From assembly GCA_019634415.1 (NCBI GenBank), contig JAHQVJ010000071.1:1-38407 (forward strand): a DNA stretch of 38,407 nt. Reading direction: 5' to 3'. Below, in pieces: positions 7,146-15,193 of the stretch. The stretch is from Myxococcales bacterium (GTDB lineage Bacteria > Myxococcota_A > UBA796 > GCA-2862545). The notes beneath the pieces were generated by a model. The model was not told where the DNA came from and searched no databases. It saw only the letters and a program-made list of their open reading frames with translations. Every line of letters begins with the position of its first letter. Position 1 is the stretch's first letter. The position numbers were made by a program, and so were the translations under genes.

Positions 7146-8909
7146 ATGCGTCGTGTCTTCATTGCTCTATCGATCTCGGTCTGGGCCGTGGGATGCAACG
7201 GTGGCGACACCGGGCTGAACCCCATCACCACCCCCGATGGCGCCATCGACGCGGACCAAGACGGCTTCGTCGAGGACCTCGACTGCAACGACGCAGATGC
7301 GGAGGTCTTTCCGGGGGCGCCCGAGTTCTGTGGGGACGGCCGCATCACCGACTGCGACCGGCAGACGGAAGACAACACGATCACGATGAACGGCACCGAG
7401 GCCTTCGACGACCTGCAGGAAGCGCTGGATGCCGCCCCGGCCGACGCCACGCTGGTGGTCTGCCCGGGCACCTACCTGGGCAACTTCCGGGCCCTGGACT
7501 CGGTGCAGCTGCAGAGCCTGTCGGGCGCCGACGTCACCATCCTGCAAGGAGCGGGTGAAGGACCCGTGTTCGTCGCTCGCAGCGACACCACGATCACGGG
7601 CTTCACGATCCAGGGAGGCTCCGCCGAGGAAGGGGGCGGGGTGAACCTGCTCGACGCCGGAGACCTCACCATCGAGGACAGCGTCATCGCGGGCAACTCC
7701 GCGGACAATGGCGGCGGCATCTACGTGATCGACGGCTCCAACGTGCAGCTCACGGGCACCGTGATCCGCGACAACGTCGCGAGCGACACGGGCGGCGGCG
7801 CTTACGTGAGCAACCTCGGCTCCCTCCAGCTCGACGCGGGCTCCTCCATCGAGGACAACCACGCGGTGGTGGGCGGTGGCGTGATGCTGGTGGCGTCGCG
7901 GCTCGAGGGCGGCGAGGTCAAGAACAACACGGTGAGCAGCAAGGTGGGCAAGAAGCCCACCGAGAAGGGCAAGAAGGTGGAGGGCCCGGCTGGACCGTCG
8001 GGGGGCAGCGGCGTGGCCGCCTCCGGAAAGTCGTCGGTGGTCGACACGGCCATCTTCAGCAACGAGTGCACGGGCAACGCCCAGGGGGCCGTGCTCATCT
8101 TCGACGACGGCGACGTCACCCTCAACGACCTCCGGATCCGGCTGAACCAGTCGGAGGACGGCGCAGCGGGGCTGTTCGTGCGTGGCATCGTGCGCTTGAT
8201 CAACGGCACCGACGTGTTCGACAACATCAGCCTGAACGGTGACGGCGTGGGCGCCAACGTGCTGGGCGGCAGCCTCTTCGGCGGCACCATCCGGGAGCAC
8301 GACGGCACCGGCGTGTTCATCGAGGACGGCCTCATCGACGGCACCACCATCACGATGAACCAGAACTCGGGCGGTGCTGGCGGCATCCAGGGTCGCGGCA
8401 ACGTGACCCTGCGCAACTGCGCGCTGGAGCGCAACGACGGGGCCGCGGGCGGGGGCATCGCCTGGAGCCGCACCACTCCCAACGCCACGGGTGAGCAGCT
8501 CATCATCGACAGCTGCGCCATCCGCGGCAACTCGGTGTCTGGCCTCGGCGGTGGGGTCTTCGGCAGCGACGTGGAGATCACCAACAGCACGGTGTCCGAC
8601 AACGTGGCGGCACGGGGAGCGGGCCTGTACGTGACGCACTCGCTGCAGATGGTGGGGGGCGCGCTCGTGCGCAACACGGCGATGCTCAACAGCACGGCGG
8701 GCGGCGGCATCTTCTACCAGCCGCCCAACGCGACCGCCTACGCCGAGCCCGCCATCACGATCTCTGCGGTGGACATGGGCTTCGGCACCAACGACAACTC
8801 GCCCAACGACGTGCTCTTCGTGGATACGACGGGGCCCGACAGCTACTCGAACTACGGCACCGACGTGTCCTTCGACTGCTTCAAGGACCAGGGCTGCTCC
8901 ACCCCCTGA
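7146..8909 (+). CDS. Lipoprotein with MopE-type metal motif and right-handed beta-helix
   Basis: A 587-residue envelope protein. I chose the ATG at 7146 because AGGAGGA stands before it and the product starts MRRVFIALSISVWAVGC, a lipoprotein signal with Cys17. Residues about 35-72 contain DADQDGFVEDLDCNDADAEV, then FPGAPEFCGDG, the Cys-containing DxDxDG motif known from MopE-like surface proteins that bind metals. Residues about 85-570 are parallel beta-helix repeats with recurring GGG(I/V) turns and N/D-x-S/T-x-I/V rungs (for example SADNGGGIYV, SDTGGGAYV, GLGGGVFG), as in polymorphic outer membrane and pectate-lyase-like proteins. Residues about 260-297 break the pattern with a Lys/Pro/Gly-rich segment (KKPTEKGKKVEGP) that is probably an exposed loop. 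No catalytic residues can be assigned; a surface adhesin or polysaccharide-binding role is possible. Confidence 0.85.
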   Translation: MRRVFIALSISVWAVGCNGGDTGLNPITTPDGAIDADQDGFVEDLDCNDADAEVFPGAPEFCGDGRITDCDRQTEDNTITMNGTEAFDDLQEALDAAPADATLVVCPGTYLGNFRALDSVQLQSLSGADVTILQGAGEGPVFVARSDTTITGFTIQGGSAEEGGGVNLLDAGDLTIEDSVIAGNSADNGGGIYVIDGSNVQLTGTVIRDNVASDTGGGAYVSNLGSLQLDAGSSIEDNHAVVGGGVMLVASRLEGGEVKNNTVSSKVGKKPTEKGKKVEGPAGPSGGSGVAASGKSSVVDTAIFSNECTGNAQGAVLIFDDGDVTLNDLRIRLNQSEDGAAGLFVRGIVRLINGTDVFDNISLNGDGVGANVLGGSLFGGTIREHDGTGVFIEDGLIDGTTITMNQNSGGAGGIQGRGNVTLRNCALERNDGAAGGGIAWSRTTPNATGEQLIIDSCAIRGNSVSGLGGGVFGSDVEITNSTVSDNVAARGAGLYVTHSLQMVGGALVRNTAMLNSTAGGGIFYQPPNATAYAEPAITISAVDMGFGTNDNSPNDVLFVDTTGPDSYSNYGTDVSFDCFKDQGCSTP

Positions 8910-8913
8910 CTCC

Positions 8914-9684
8914 TCAGAGCCTGCGAGGCTTCGGGGCGTGCAGGGCCCGGATGGCGTCTCGCAGGAACTGGGCCAAGCCCGGCGCCACCTTGTCGTAGGT
9001 GGCCCGGAAGCGCGGATCCTCCACGTACAACTCTGCCAAGCCGAGGTGAATCTCCCGGTCGACGGCGTAGAACCACCGATCGATGTGGACACGGTGGGCC
9101 TCGGCCGTGGCCCTCGCCTCGGTGCTCGTGGGCGGCTCACCTGCCGCCATCAACGCAGCGAGTCGCTGGTTGAGGGCGGCTTGCTCGTCGCGGATCGCTC
9201 GCCACTCGGCCTCGCCGTAGCGCGCCGTGCGCCGCTTGGACTCGGCCCAGGCCTCGGTGTCGCCCCAGGTGGCTTCGGCTTCGGTCTCGAGCTCCGAGGG
9301 ATCGAAGCCGTCGAACAGCGCTCGGTAGTCCACCTCGGCGAGGGGCTCGGCGTGCGTCGTCTTGCGGATGGCTTCGTCGAGTGCAGCGATGCGCTCGTTG
9401 AGGGCGCCCACCTGGGACGCCAGGCGCTCTCGGTGCAGGAACAAGGCCTCGAGCCGATCGTGGTCCGGATCGTCGAGGAGGTCCTGCACCTCCTGCAGGG
9501 GAAAGCCCAGCGCGCGCCAGGTGAGCACGTCGTGCAGCCTGGCCAGATCTGCGTCGTCGTAGAGCCGATAGCCGGCGTCGGAGCGCTCGGCAGGCCGCAC
9601 CAGCCCGATCTGATCGTAGTGGTGAAGGGTGCGCACCGAGATGCCAGCCAAGGCAGCGACTTCACTGACCGTCTTGTGGGACAT
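8914..9684 (-). CDS. MerR-family regulator with TipAS-type effector domain
   Basis: A 256-residue transcription factor. Residues 1-70 are a MerR winged helix (SEVAALAGISVRTLHHYDQI, then GLVRP and GYRLYDDADL). Residues about 70-110 form the dimerising coiled coil. Residues about 120-245 match the TipAS domain (WGDTEAWAESKRR, then HRVHIDRWFY), which in TipAL binds thiopeptide-type drugs and other ligands and changes promoter conformation. GGGAGG lies upstream of the ATG. The promoter has a MerR operator between -35 and -10, so it should control itself. No drug exporter is adjacent, so the regulon beyond itself is unknown; the divergent unknown gene at 9818 is a candidate target. The 3' end is 4 bases from the convergent beta-helix gene. 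Confidence 0.92.
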   Translation of the reverse strand: MSHKTVSEVAALAGISVRTLHHYDQIGLVRPAERSDAGYRLYDDADLARLHDVLTWRALGFPLQEVQDLLDDPDHDRLEALFLHRERLASQVGALNERIAALDEAIRKTTHAEPLAEVDYRALFDGFDPSELETEAEATWGDTEAWAESKRRTARYGEAEWRAIRDEQAALNQRLAALMAAGEPPTSTEARATAEAHRVHIDRWFYAVDREIHLGLAELYVEDPRFRATYDKVAPGLAQFLRDAIRALHAPKPRRL

Positions 9685-9701
9685 GTCTGCCTCCCACCCC
9701 T

Positions 9702-9732
9702 CTCATGGGCCCTGACGCTGCGTCAGGGTCAA
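9702..9732 (-). promoter_or_regulatory. MerR-type promoter/operator
   Basis: On the minus strand TTGACC (9732-9727) is the -35 box. Within the long spacer lies a perfect dyad, CCCTGACGC-A-GCGTCAGGG (9728-9710). A weak -10, CATGAG (9707-9702), follows after 19 bases. A 19-base spacer filled by a palindrome is the hallmark of promoters that MerR proteins activate by untwisting DNA. It sits 18 bases upstream of the regulator's start codon. Confidence 0.8.
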
Positions 9733-9817
9733 GGAAGAATCTACGCCGACTCGGAAGTCGACACATTCTCGTCACGGAGTCGTCGCGTCGTGGGCACAGG
9801 CTGGCTACCCTCCGAGC

Positions 9818-10645
9818 ATGATCCCCTCGACCCTGCCCACGCTGTCGCTCCACGTGCTCCCGTCCCCCGGAGGCATCGACTGGAGCAGCCCCCTCGCCTT
9901 GGCGCGCTCTGCCGTGCGCTCCACGCTGCTGCCCGGCAATCGCGACATCGGCCACGTGGCCGTGGAGCTGGTGGGTCGATTCGGCCGCGTGCTCACCGGC
10001 ATGACGGACGCCGGCCTTCGTGCGGTGCGGATCCTGGCCTGGGAGCGCACGGGCTTCGGGGTGCTGTTTCGTGGCTACCCCGGTCGCCTGGAGCAGGCGC
10101 AGGACCTGGACCGCGAGCTCGCCGCCAAGTGCGGAACCTCCCGTCGCTCGTGTCTGCGTCTTCAGCTGTCCGAGGGCGCCTACGAGCGGGTGCATCGATA
10201 CCTGGTGGAGTTCCGGCAGCTCGGCGTGTCGGAGGTGTACGGGCTTCCCCATCGGCCTCGCCACCGGGAGGGAGCGGGGTGCTCCGCCTTCGCGGCGTCC
10301 TGTCTCGACGTGGTGGGCGCGCTCGGCGAGGAGCTGGACGCGGCCTGGGCGGTGTCGGTGCGCGTGCCGATGGCGTTGCTGGGGCCGCCCTTCACGACGC
10401 GCGGGGTACCGCTCGGTCGGCTGCTGCTCACGGGCCCGCGACGCTGGGCGCGTGCCGACGAACCCCATCAGGCGCTCCAGTGCTGGGACCCGGACTCGCT
10501 GCATCGCTTCCTGGCGGGCGATCCGCGCACGCGCACCCTCGGCGGGGTGCCGACCCTCGAGGTGGATGCGACCTCGCTGTGCACGCCCTCGGATCCGCTG
10601 TGGCGTGCGCCCGAAGACGACGTGCTCTGGCGCCGCAGCGCCTAG
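9818..10645 (+). CDS. Hypothetical protein with possible permuted papain-like His/Cys pair
   Basis: A 275-residue protein whose family I do not recognise. There is no signal peptide or membrane segment. Two conserved-looking segments stand out: NRDIGHVAVELVG (His46) and EGAGCSAFAASCLDVVG (Cys155). This His-first, Cys-later order, with the Cys at the start of a small-residue helix, is like circularly permuted NlpC/P60 or DUF4105-type papain-like enzymes; this is inference from pattern only. Between them is GFGVLFRGYPGRLEQAQ. It starts 87 bases from the divergent MerR operator, so it may share that control region. Its stop codon TAG shares the palindrome CTAG (10642-10645) with the stop of the convergent gene. 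No good Shine-Dalgarno sequence is visible. Confidence 0.7.
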   Translation: MIPSTLPTLSLHVLPSPGGIDWSSPLALARSAVRSTLLPGNRDIGHVAVELVGRFGRVLTGMTDAGLRAVRILAWERTGFGVLFRGYPGRLEQAQDLDRELAAKCGTSRRSCLRLQLSEGAYERVHRYLVEFRQLGVSEVYGLPHRPRHREGAGCSAFAASCLDVVGALGEELDAAWAVSVRVPMALLGPPFTTRGVPLGRLLLTGPRRWARADEPHQALQCWDPDSLHRFLAGDPRTRTLGGVPTLEVDATSLCTPSDPLWRAPEDDVLWRRSA

Positions 10646-11418
10646 GGATCGCGCTTGGCGGCGATGGCCCCGAAGAGCGCACCCAGCTCTACGCCGAGGG
10701 TGGCGTATCGGCCGATGGCGGTGGGCTCCCGGAGATCCGCGCTGAAGTCCAGTCCGTCGTGTCGGTAGGCGGCCACCTGGGGCACCGTGGTGGTGGCCGA
10801 CAGGTTTACGGTGATCAAGGCTGCGGCACCATGGATCTGCGCCTGCACCCGCAGCGACGGGGAGATCCCGGCGACGTACAGGCCCTCGGGTCCCTGCCCG
10901 TCCTCCGAGGATGGGAGGTCGGAGTGTGACAGGCTGATGGTCTGGTACCCGAGTCCCCCTCCCACCAGCAGCGACATGGGCCTCACCTGGCGAATCACGG
11001 CGTCGTAGTGGGCCCGGTAGCCTCGCCTCGCATGCCAGCCGAGCCGGCGTCCACCCCAGGACAGACGATGGCTGATCCCGATGCGATGTCGGGGATGGAC
11101 GGCCACGAAGCCCTCGAGGAAGAGTCCGTTGTCGTGGCTTCTCGGCAAGGCCGTGGTTCCGATGTCGAATTCTTCGAGGGGCTGGTCACCCCAGATCGGC
11201 TCTCCCAGGACCGTGCCTTCCTCCAGCTCCGCCGGGAAGGAGCCAGGGAACTTCCAGGGAAGGAGCTGGGTGGTCACCCCTCCTCCGACCCCGATGCGAG
11301 GGCCCCGGTACCCGGCCTCGGCATCCTGGGCGCACAGCGCCGTGCCGACGACAAACGACAAGGGAGCAAACAACACAATCGACTCCGGGTCGGGGCTCGG
11401 CAGACCTATCGGGGGCAC
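10642..11418 (-). CDS. Outer-membrane beta-barrel-like hypothetical protein
   Basis: About 245-258 residues with a cleavable signal region (VLFAPLSFVVGTALCAQDAEA) followed by amphipathic strands: GPRIGVGGGVTTQLL, NGLFLEGFVAVHP, HRIGISHRLSWGG, MSLLVGGGLGYQTISL, and a last strand near the end (YATLGVELGALFG). Glycine- and aromatic-rich strands with short turns suggest a small outer-membrane barrel or autotransporter-like fold. The ATG at 11418 gives an untypically polar leader. A GTG at 11376 preceded by GGAG gives a compact signal peptide and may be the true start. It could be co-transcribed with the DUF3179 gene upstream, 69 bases away. Function unknown. The stop codon shares CTAG with the convergent gene. 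Confidence 0.7.
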   Translation of the reverse strand: MPPIGLPSPDPESIVLFAPLSFVVGTALCAQDAEAGYRGPRIGVGGGVTTQLLPWKFPGSFPAELEEGTVLGEPIWGDQPLEEFDIGTTALPRSHDNGLFLEGFVAVHPRHRIGISHRLSWGGRRLGWHARRGYRAHYDAVIRQVRPMSLLVGGGLGYQTISLSHSDLPSSEDGQGPEGLYVAGISPSLRVQAQIHGAAALITVNLSATTTVPQVAAYRHDGLDFSADLREPTAIGRYATLGVELGALFGAIAAKRDP

Positions 11419-11487
11419 TCCCCACGTGGGTCAGGATGACACAGCCCGGTACAGGCTGCGACACTGGCGCGACCGCAGCCACTGGCC

Positions 11488-12771
11488 TCAGGGGCGGAGG
11501 AGCACAGTGTCGGGGTGCTGCGACCTCCACGCGAACCAGAAGGCGCGATGGGTCGGCAGCCGGGGCTTCACCGCGCCGTCCTCGCGCACCAGTCCGTGGG
11601 GATGGGCGATCCAGGTGCCCTGGTCGCTGTCGAGGCCGTCCGGTCGGGCCACGAGCCCCGTGAGGCCGCTCGTCTCGTAGACGCGGTGAGCGCGCGAGGC
11701 GTCGGTGAGGATGGTGTAGTGCACCGGTCCCGCCGTGCCCGAGTACAGCGAAGGCAGACCCGTCGAGAGCACCGCGGTGGGAGCCTCGGCGAAGCGCAGC
11801 ACCAGCACCTCCTGCTTGTTGGGCAGGCCCTCGGTGTCGCGGCCGGGCACCGTGAACATCAGCTCGTCGGTGGAGAAGTACTCGGCGTAGGCCACACCCT
11901 CGCCGTAGTCGCGGTGGTGGCCGGTATCCAGGGACAGTACCGTGGTGGTGGGGTGTGCGGATCGCCAGGTGCCCCAGGTGCTCGTGACCACCGGGAACAC
12001 CTGCAGCTGGATCCCCTTGCCCACGAGCGGGCCCACCACCGGCTCCCCGACCAGTGTGTTCCACAGCGAGCTCGTGGCCTGGTCGTACATGAGCTTGTTG
12101 GAGCGGTACAGGAAGCCGCTGGTGCCCAAGGTGTGCCCAGCGGGATCGTAGGCGATCATGGCGCCGCACAGGGTGCAGTACACCCCCGCGATCTCCGTGC
12201 CGCCCACCTGGTCGCGCACGAGCTCGTGCCACGCGAGGATGCGCTTGGGGTAGGCGCGGGCCTCGCCGTTCACCACCAAGCCGAAGACCACGTCGTCGTC
12301 GCCCAGGTAGCTGGCCTTGTCTGCCGGGATCGTGGGCGGGTGATCCAGGGGCGGGATTCCGTCCTTGAGCACGCCTCCCCAGCGGATCTCGTCGAGGCGG
12401 ACGAGCGCGGTGCTGGCCGGCTCGTCGAAGTAGGTGGCGAAGGCGGGATCGATGCGTCGATACAGCTGCGACTTGAAGCGCGCGTAGTCGTCGCTGGGGG
12501 TGTAGGACTGCGACCACACCCACTGAAAGGCCGTCTCCCGGTCGCCTCCGAAGCGCTCCCCCGACAGGCGCTGCGCGAGCTTCATGAGCCGCACCCGCTG
12601 CTCGGCCGAGGAGAAGCGCGCGATCTCCAGCAAGGCAGGGACCTCGGCGGCAGAGCCGCGCCGCGTCAGCCGTGCCGTGGCGCGGTTCCGCTCGGCCACC
12701 GAGCCTTCCACGAAGGCCATCAGGTCCTCGGTGGTGCCGGCACTCGCCAGCGTCGCCATCATCCACCACAT
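11488..12771 (-). CDS. DUF3179 domain-containing protein
   Basis: A 427-residue protein. The DUF3179 domain covers roughly residues 125-420 and is marked by IPPLDHPP, ARAYPKRILAWHELV and GVYCTLCGAMIAYD, with a Cys pair (Cys-x2-Cys) that could bind metal or form a disulfide. The biochemical role of DUF3179 is not known. The first residues (MWWMMATLASAG) form a minimal signal peptide, so export is likely. Residues about 15-75 are helical and resemble HEAT-type repeats (VPALLEIARFSSAEQRVRLM). The start is firm: AAGGAG overlaps the upstream gene's stop codon TGA, and the ATG follows 4 bases later, so this gene is translated with the outer-membrane protein gene before it. Confidence 0.85.
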   Translation of the reverse strand: MWWMMATLASAGTTEDLMAFVEGSVAERNRATARLTRRGSAAEVPALLEIARFSSAEQRVRLMKLAQRLSGERFGGDRETAFQWVWSQSYTPSDDYARFKSQLYRRIDPAFATYFDEPASTALVRLDEIRWGGVLKDGIPPLDHPPTIPADKASYLGDDDVVFGLVVNGEARAYPKRILAWHELVRDQVGGTEIAGVYCTLCGAMIAYDPAGHTLGTSGFLYRSNKLMYDQATSSLWNTLVGEPVVGPLVGKGIQLQVFPVVTSTWGTWRSAHPTTTVLSLDTGHHRDYGEGVAYAEYFSTDELMFTVPGRDTEGLPNKQEVLVLRFAEAPTAVLSTGLPSLYSGTAGPVHYTILTDASRAHRVYETSGLTGLVARPDGLDSDQGTWIAHPHGLVREDGAVKPRLPTHRAFWFAWRSQHPDTVLLRP

Positions 12772-12775
12772 CGCG

Positions 12776-13618
12776 TCACTCCTTGGTCGCCGAGCCGGTC
12801 CAGGAGATGCCCAGCTGCAGACCGCCCCCGGTGGCGGAGTTGCGTGCCCACACCAGCTCGGAGATGCCGACCTCGAGCGCGATCCCGGAGAACAGCTTCA
12901 TCGCACCGCCCGCGGTCACCTGCAGGAACTCTCGGGTCGACTCGTCGGCCACGAAGTTCTTGACGCCGTTGGTGGACACGAACAGCCAGCCAGCGGACTT
13001 GCCGCGGAACTGCGGGCTCAAGCCCACCTGAGCCGAGAACGGCACACCGTCCACGTGGCGACGATCGGGTGCGCTGGAGTCGCCCAAGAACAGCTCGGTG
13101 CGCAGGCGGTAGCCGGCCTCAGCGGCGAGCCATCCCTGCAGCGGGCCCACCTTCACGCCGTTGCCGACGGCGAGCAGGGCCGTCAGATCCACCTGCCCGT
13201 CCCCGAGCGCTGGGTAGCTAGCGGCGTCCTCGCGCCCCTGGAAGCGGGCGTTGTCGTACAAGGGGGCCTTGGCGAGCACCTGCAGCGACAGGGGGGTGGT
13301 CTCGTGCAGGTTGCCCACCTCCACGCCGAGCTGCAGATCGCCGGGCCGCCGGTTCACGAAGGGCATGCGGCCCACCACGTTGCGGGCGTCCACGTAGGGT
13401 AGATCGAACACGACCTGCACGTTGCGGGAGACCCCCACCTCGCCGTACAGGTTCACGGTCTGGCTACGGAACTGGGCATCTTCGAGCACCGCACCGTCGG
13501 GCTGCACGAAGTCGCGGGAGGCGAAGCGTCCGTAGCCGGCCTTCACGTAGGCCTCCCCGGGCGCCTTCACCCAGGGGCTGGCGGACGCCGTCGCCGCGAG
13601 TACCGTCATCCACATCAT
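12776..13618 (-). CDS. Outer-membrane beta-barrel protein (porin/transporter-like)
   Basis: A 280-residue exported protein. I chose the ATG at 13618 because GGGAGGT lies 5-6 bases before it and the product starts with a clear signal peptide (MMWMTVLAATASASPWVKAP). The track of strands is typical of a barrel: GEAYVKAGYGRFAS, QTVNLYGEVGVSRNVQVVFD, GDLQLGVEVGNL, PLSLQVLAKAPLYDN, AGYRLRTELFLGD, FSAQVGLSPQF, and a terminal strand GLQLGISW. It resembles uncharacterised transporter-like barrels with a conserved Pro-Tyr turn (LPYVDAR). The substrate is unknown. It is followed 4 bases later by the DUF3179 gene and lies 58 bases behind the amidohydrolase gene, so all three could be one transcript. Confidence 0.78.
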   Translation of the reverse strand: MMWMTVLAATASASPWVKAPGEAYVKAGYGRFASRDFVQPDGAVLEDAQFRSQTVNLYGEVGVSRNVQVVFDLPYVDARNVVGRMPFVNRRPGDLQLGVEVGNLHETTPLSLQVLAKAPLYDNARFQGREDAASYPALGDGQVDLTALLAVGNGVKVGPLQGWLAAEAGYRLRTELFLGDSSAPDRRHVDGVPFSAQVGLSPQFRGKSAGWLFVSTNGVKNFVADESTREFLQVTAGGAMKLFSGIALEVGISELVWARNSATGGGLQLGISWTGSATKE

Positions 13619-13676
13619 CGCCGACCTCCCGTACCTGGACTGTGTCGGGGAGGGCCGAGCGGTTACGCGAACGGGC

Positions 13677-15080
13677 CTACGGCGACGGCTCAGACGTTGC
13701 CAGCGCATCCGCATAGTTCCGCAGGCTCGCCTTCAATGCCGCACGATCGCGGTAGTGCCCGTTCACCATCACCCCGACGGGATCCCGCAGCACGCCGAGA
13801 TCCTGGCGCGGATCACCCTCCACCAGCACGAGATCGGCGCGCAGATCGGGACGAACGCGGCCGAAGGTGGGGTCGTCCAGGAAGCGGGCTGCCTGCACGG
13901 TGGCGATGCGGAGCACCTCGGCGCGATCCAAGCCGGCCTGTCGGAATGCCTCGAGCTCGTCGTGGATGGCGAAGCCTGGGACGAGGTACGGATTGGGAGA
14001 GTCGGTGCCGATGAGTAGCCCTGCGCCACGCTCGTGGAGTGCGGCGACGAGGGCGAGCTGCCTGGGCGCTGCCTTCGCGGCGAAGGGTGCCGTGCGCGGC
14101 ATCCACTGCAGGCTGCGGCTCCACCACTGCTTGAGCGGCGTGGACACGTAGGCCATCTCCGGCCGAGCCAGCAGTGCGTCGACGTCTCCCATCGCCTCGA
14201 AGCGCTTGTGCAGCAGGGCGAGGGTGGGGGCGTTCCACACGCCGTTGTCCTTGGTCAGGCGGGCGATGGCTGCGATCTTGTCGTCGCTCGCGCTGGCCCA
14301 CTGCTCGTTGGCCGGGAACCGCTGGTTGGTGGGCGACAAGCCGTCCGAGGCGACGGCGGCGGCGTAGTCGTCGAAGTGCTCGATGCTGTCGACGCCCAGC
14401 TCGAGCACCTGCTGCACGGTCATGGCGCGCGGCACGTGGGTCCACACCTGCAGCTGTCGCTCCTGAGCGGCGGAGACGGCAGCGCGGTAGGCCTCCTCGC
14501 TCAAGCCCTCGTACAGCTTCACGGCGGGGTAGCCGCTGGCGCGCTGACTCTCCACCGCCCCCACCGCCATCTGTGGCGACGTGATCCGGATGGAGGCCTC
14601 CCCCCAGACGGGCTTCGGCCCGTCCATCAGGGGGGCCGCGGTGACCACGTGGGGGCCGATGATCTCGCCGCTCTTGGCCAGTGCGTCGTAGCGGAAGTGG
14701 CGCTCGGTGCCCCACAGGTTGCGCACGGTGGTGATGCTGTTGGCGACGTACAGGCAGCTCTCGCCGACGTCGCCGTAGTGGACGTGCATGTCCGCCAGAC
14801 CGGGAAGCAGCGTCATGCCGGTACCGTCGATCACGACGGCGCCAGGTGGCGAATCGGTGTCGGCTGCGTCCACCACGGCCGAGATGGTGGTGCCGTCCAC
14901 CACGACCCGCCCCGACTCGATCACGCGGCCTTCGTCCATGGTGAGGATCCGCACGTTGTCGAACACCACCAGGGCGGCGGTCGAGGCGGCGAGGGGGGCA
15001 GGGGAGGCCGCGGAGGGCGACCGCGAGCAGGCGACGAGGGTGGCCAGTAGCGCACCTTCCAGGACTCTTCTCGGCAGCAT
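13677..15080 (-). CDS. Amidohydrolase-family lipoprotein (imidazolonepropionase/prolidase-like)
   Basis: A 467-residue metal-dependent hydrolase. The start MLPRRVLEGALLATLVAC is a lipoprotein signal with Cys18, so the enzyme is membrane-anchored outside the cytoplasm. Amidohydrolase metal ligands are in place: DMHVHYGD (His99, His101), AVKLYEG (bridging Lys), WTHVPRAM (His), SIEHFDDY (His) and GTDSPNPY (Asp). The small N- and C-terminal beta domain is formed by residues 38-95 and by LRADLVLVEGDP near the end. Secreted members of this group cleave cyclic imides, lactams or Xaa-Pro/Arg dipeptides; the exact substrate is not readable. The upstream gap carries unusual overlapping palindromes. It may share a transcript with the alpha/beta-hydrolase upstream, unless those palindromes end it. 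Confidence 0.88.
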   Translation of the reverse strand: MLPRRVLEGALLATLVACSRSPSAASPAPLAASTAALVVFDNVRILTMDEGRVIESGRVVVDGTTISAVVDAADTDSPPGAVVIDGTGMTLLPGLADMHVHYGDVGESCLYVANSITTVRNLWGTERHFRYDALAKSGEIIGPHVVTAAPLMDGPKPVWGEASIRITSPQMAVGAVESQRASGYPAVKLYEGLSEEAYRAAVSAAQERQLQVWTHVPRAMTVQQVLELGVDSIEHFDDYAAAVASDGLSPTNQRFPANEQWASASDDKIAAIARLTKDNGVWNAPTLALLHKRFEAMGDVDALLARPEMAYVSTPLKQWWSRSLQWMPRTAPFAAKAAPRQLALVAALHERGAGLLIGTDSPNPYLVPGFAIHDELEAFRQAGLDRAEVLRIATVQAARFLDDPTFGRVRPDLRADLVLVEGDPRQDLGVLRDPVGVMVNGHYRDRAALKASLRNYADALATSEPSP

Positions 15081-15121
15081 GTCGTCATCCTCGCGAGCAG
15101 CTCCGATTATGGACCAGGCGC

Positions 15122-15175
15122 TCGCGGCTGATCAGCCGCGAACACAGTTCGCGGCCAATCAGTACCGTGGCCGCG
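15122..15175. repeat. Nested palindromes between two hydrolase genes
   Basis: TCGCGGCTGATCAGCCGCGA (15122-15141) is a perfect 20-base palindrome. Its right half also pairs with the next segment: GCCGCGAA-CACAG-TTCGCGGC (15135-15155), an 8-bp stem with a 5-base loop. A further GGCCGCG follows at 15169-15175. The two structures exclude each other because they share 15135-15141. No T-tract is present on either strand. This could be an attenuator, a termination signal without U-run, or a repressor site. Confidence 0.6.
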
Positions 15176-15193
15176 ACGCTGGCACGACTCTGA

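Noticed and set aside
7881..8035. Possible frameshift or foreign insert in the beta-helix gene
   Set aside because: The frame stays open on both sides without shift and the segment keeps the local base composition, so it is treated as a protein loop.
7167..9140. A 657-residue minus-strand frame across the beta-helix gene
   Set aside because: Mostly His/Val/Ala-rich antisense translation of the beta-helix repeats; the sense frame has a lipoprotein signal, ribosome site and clear motifs.
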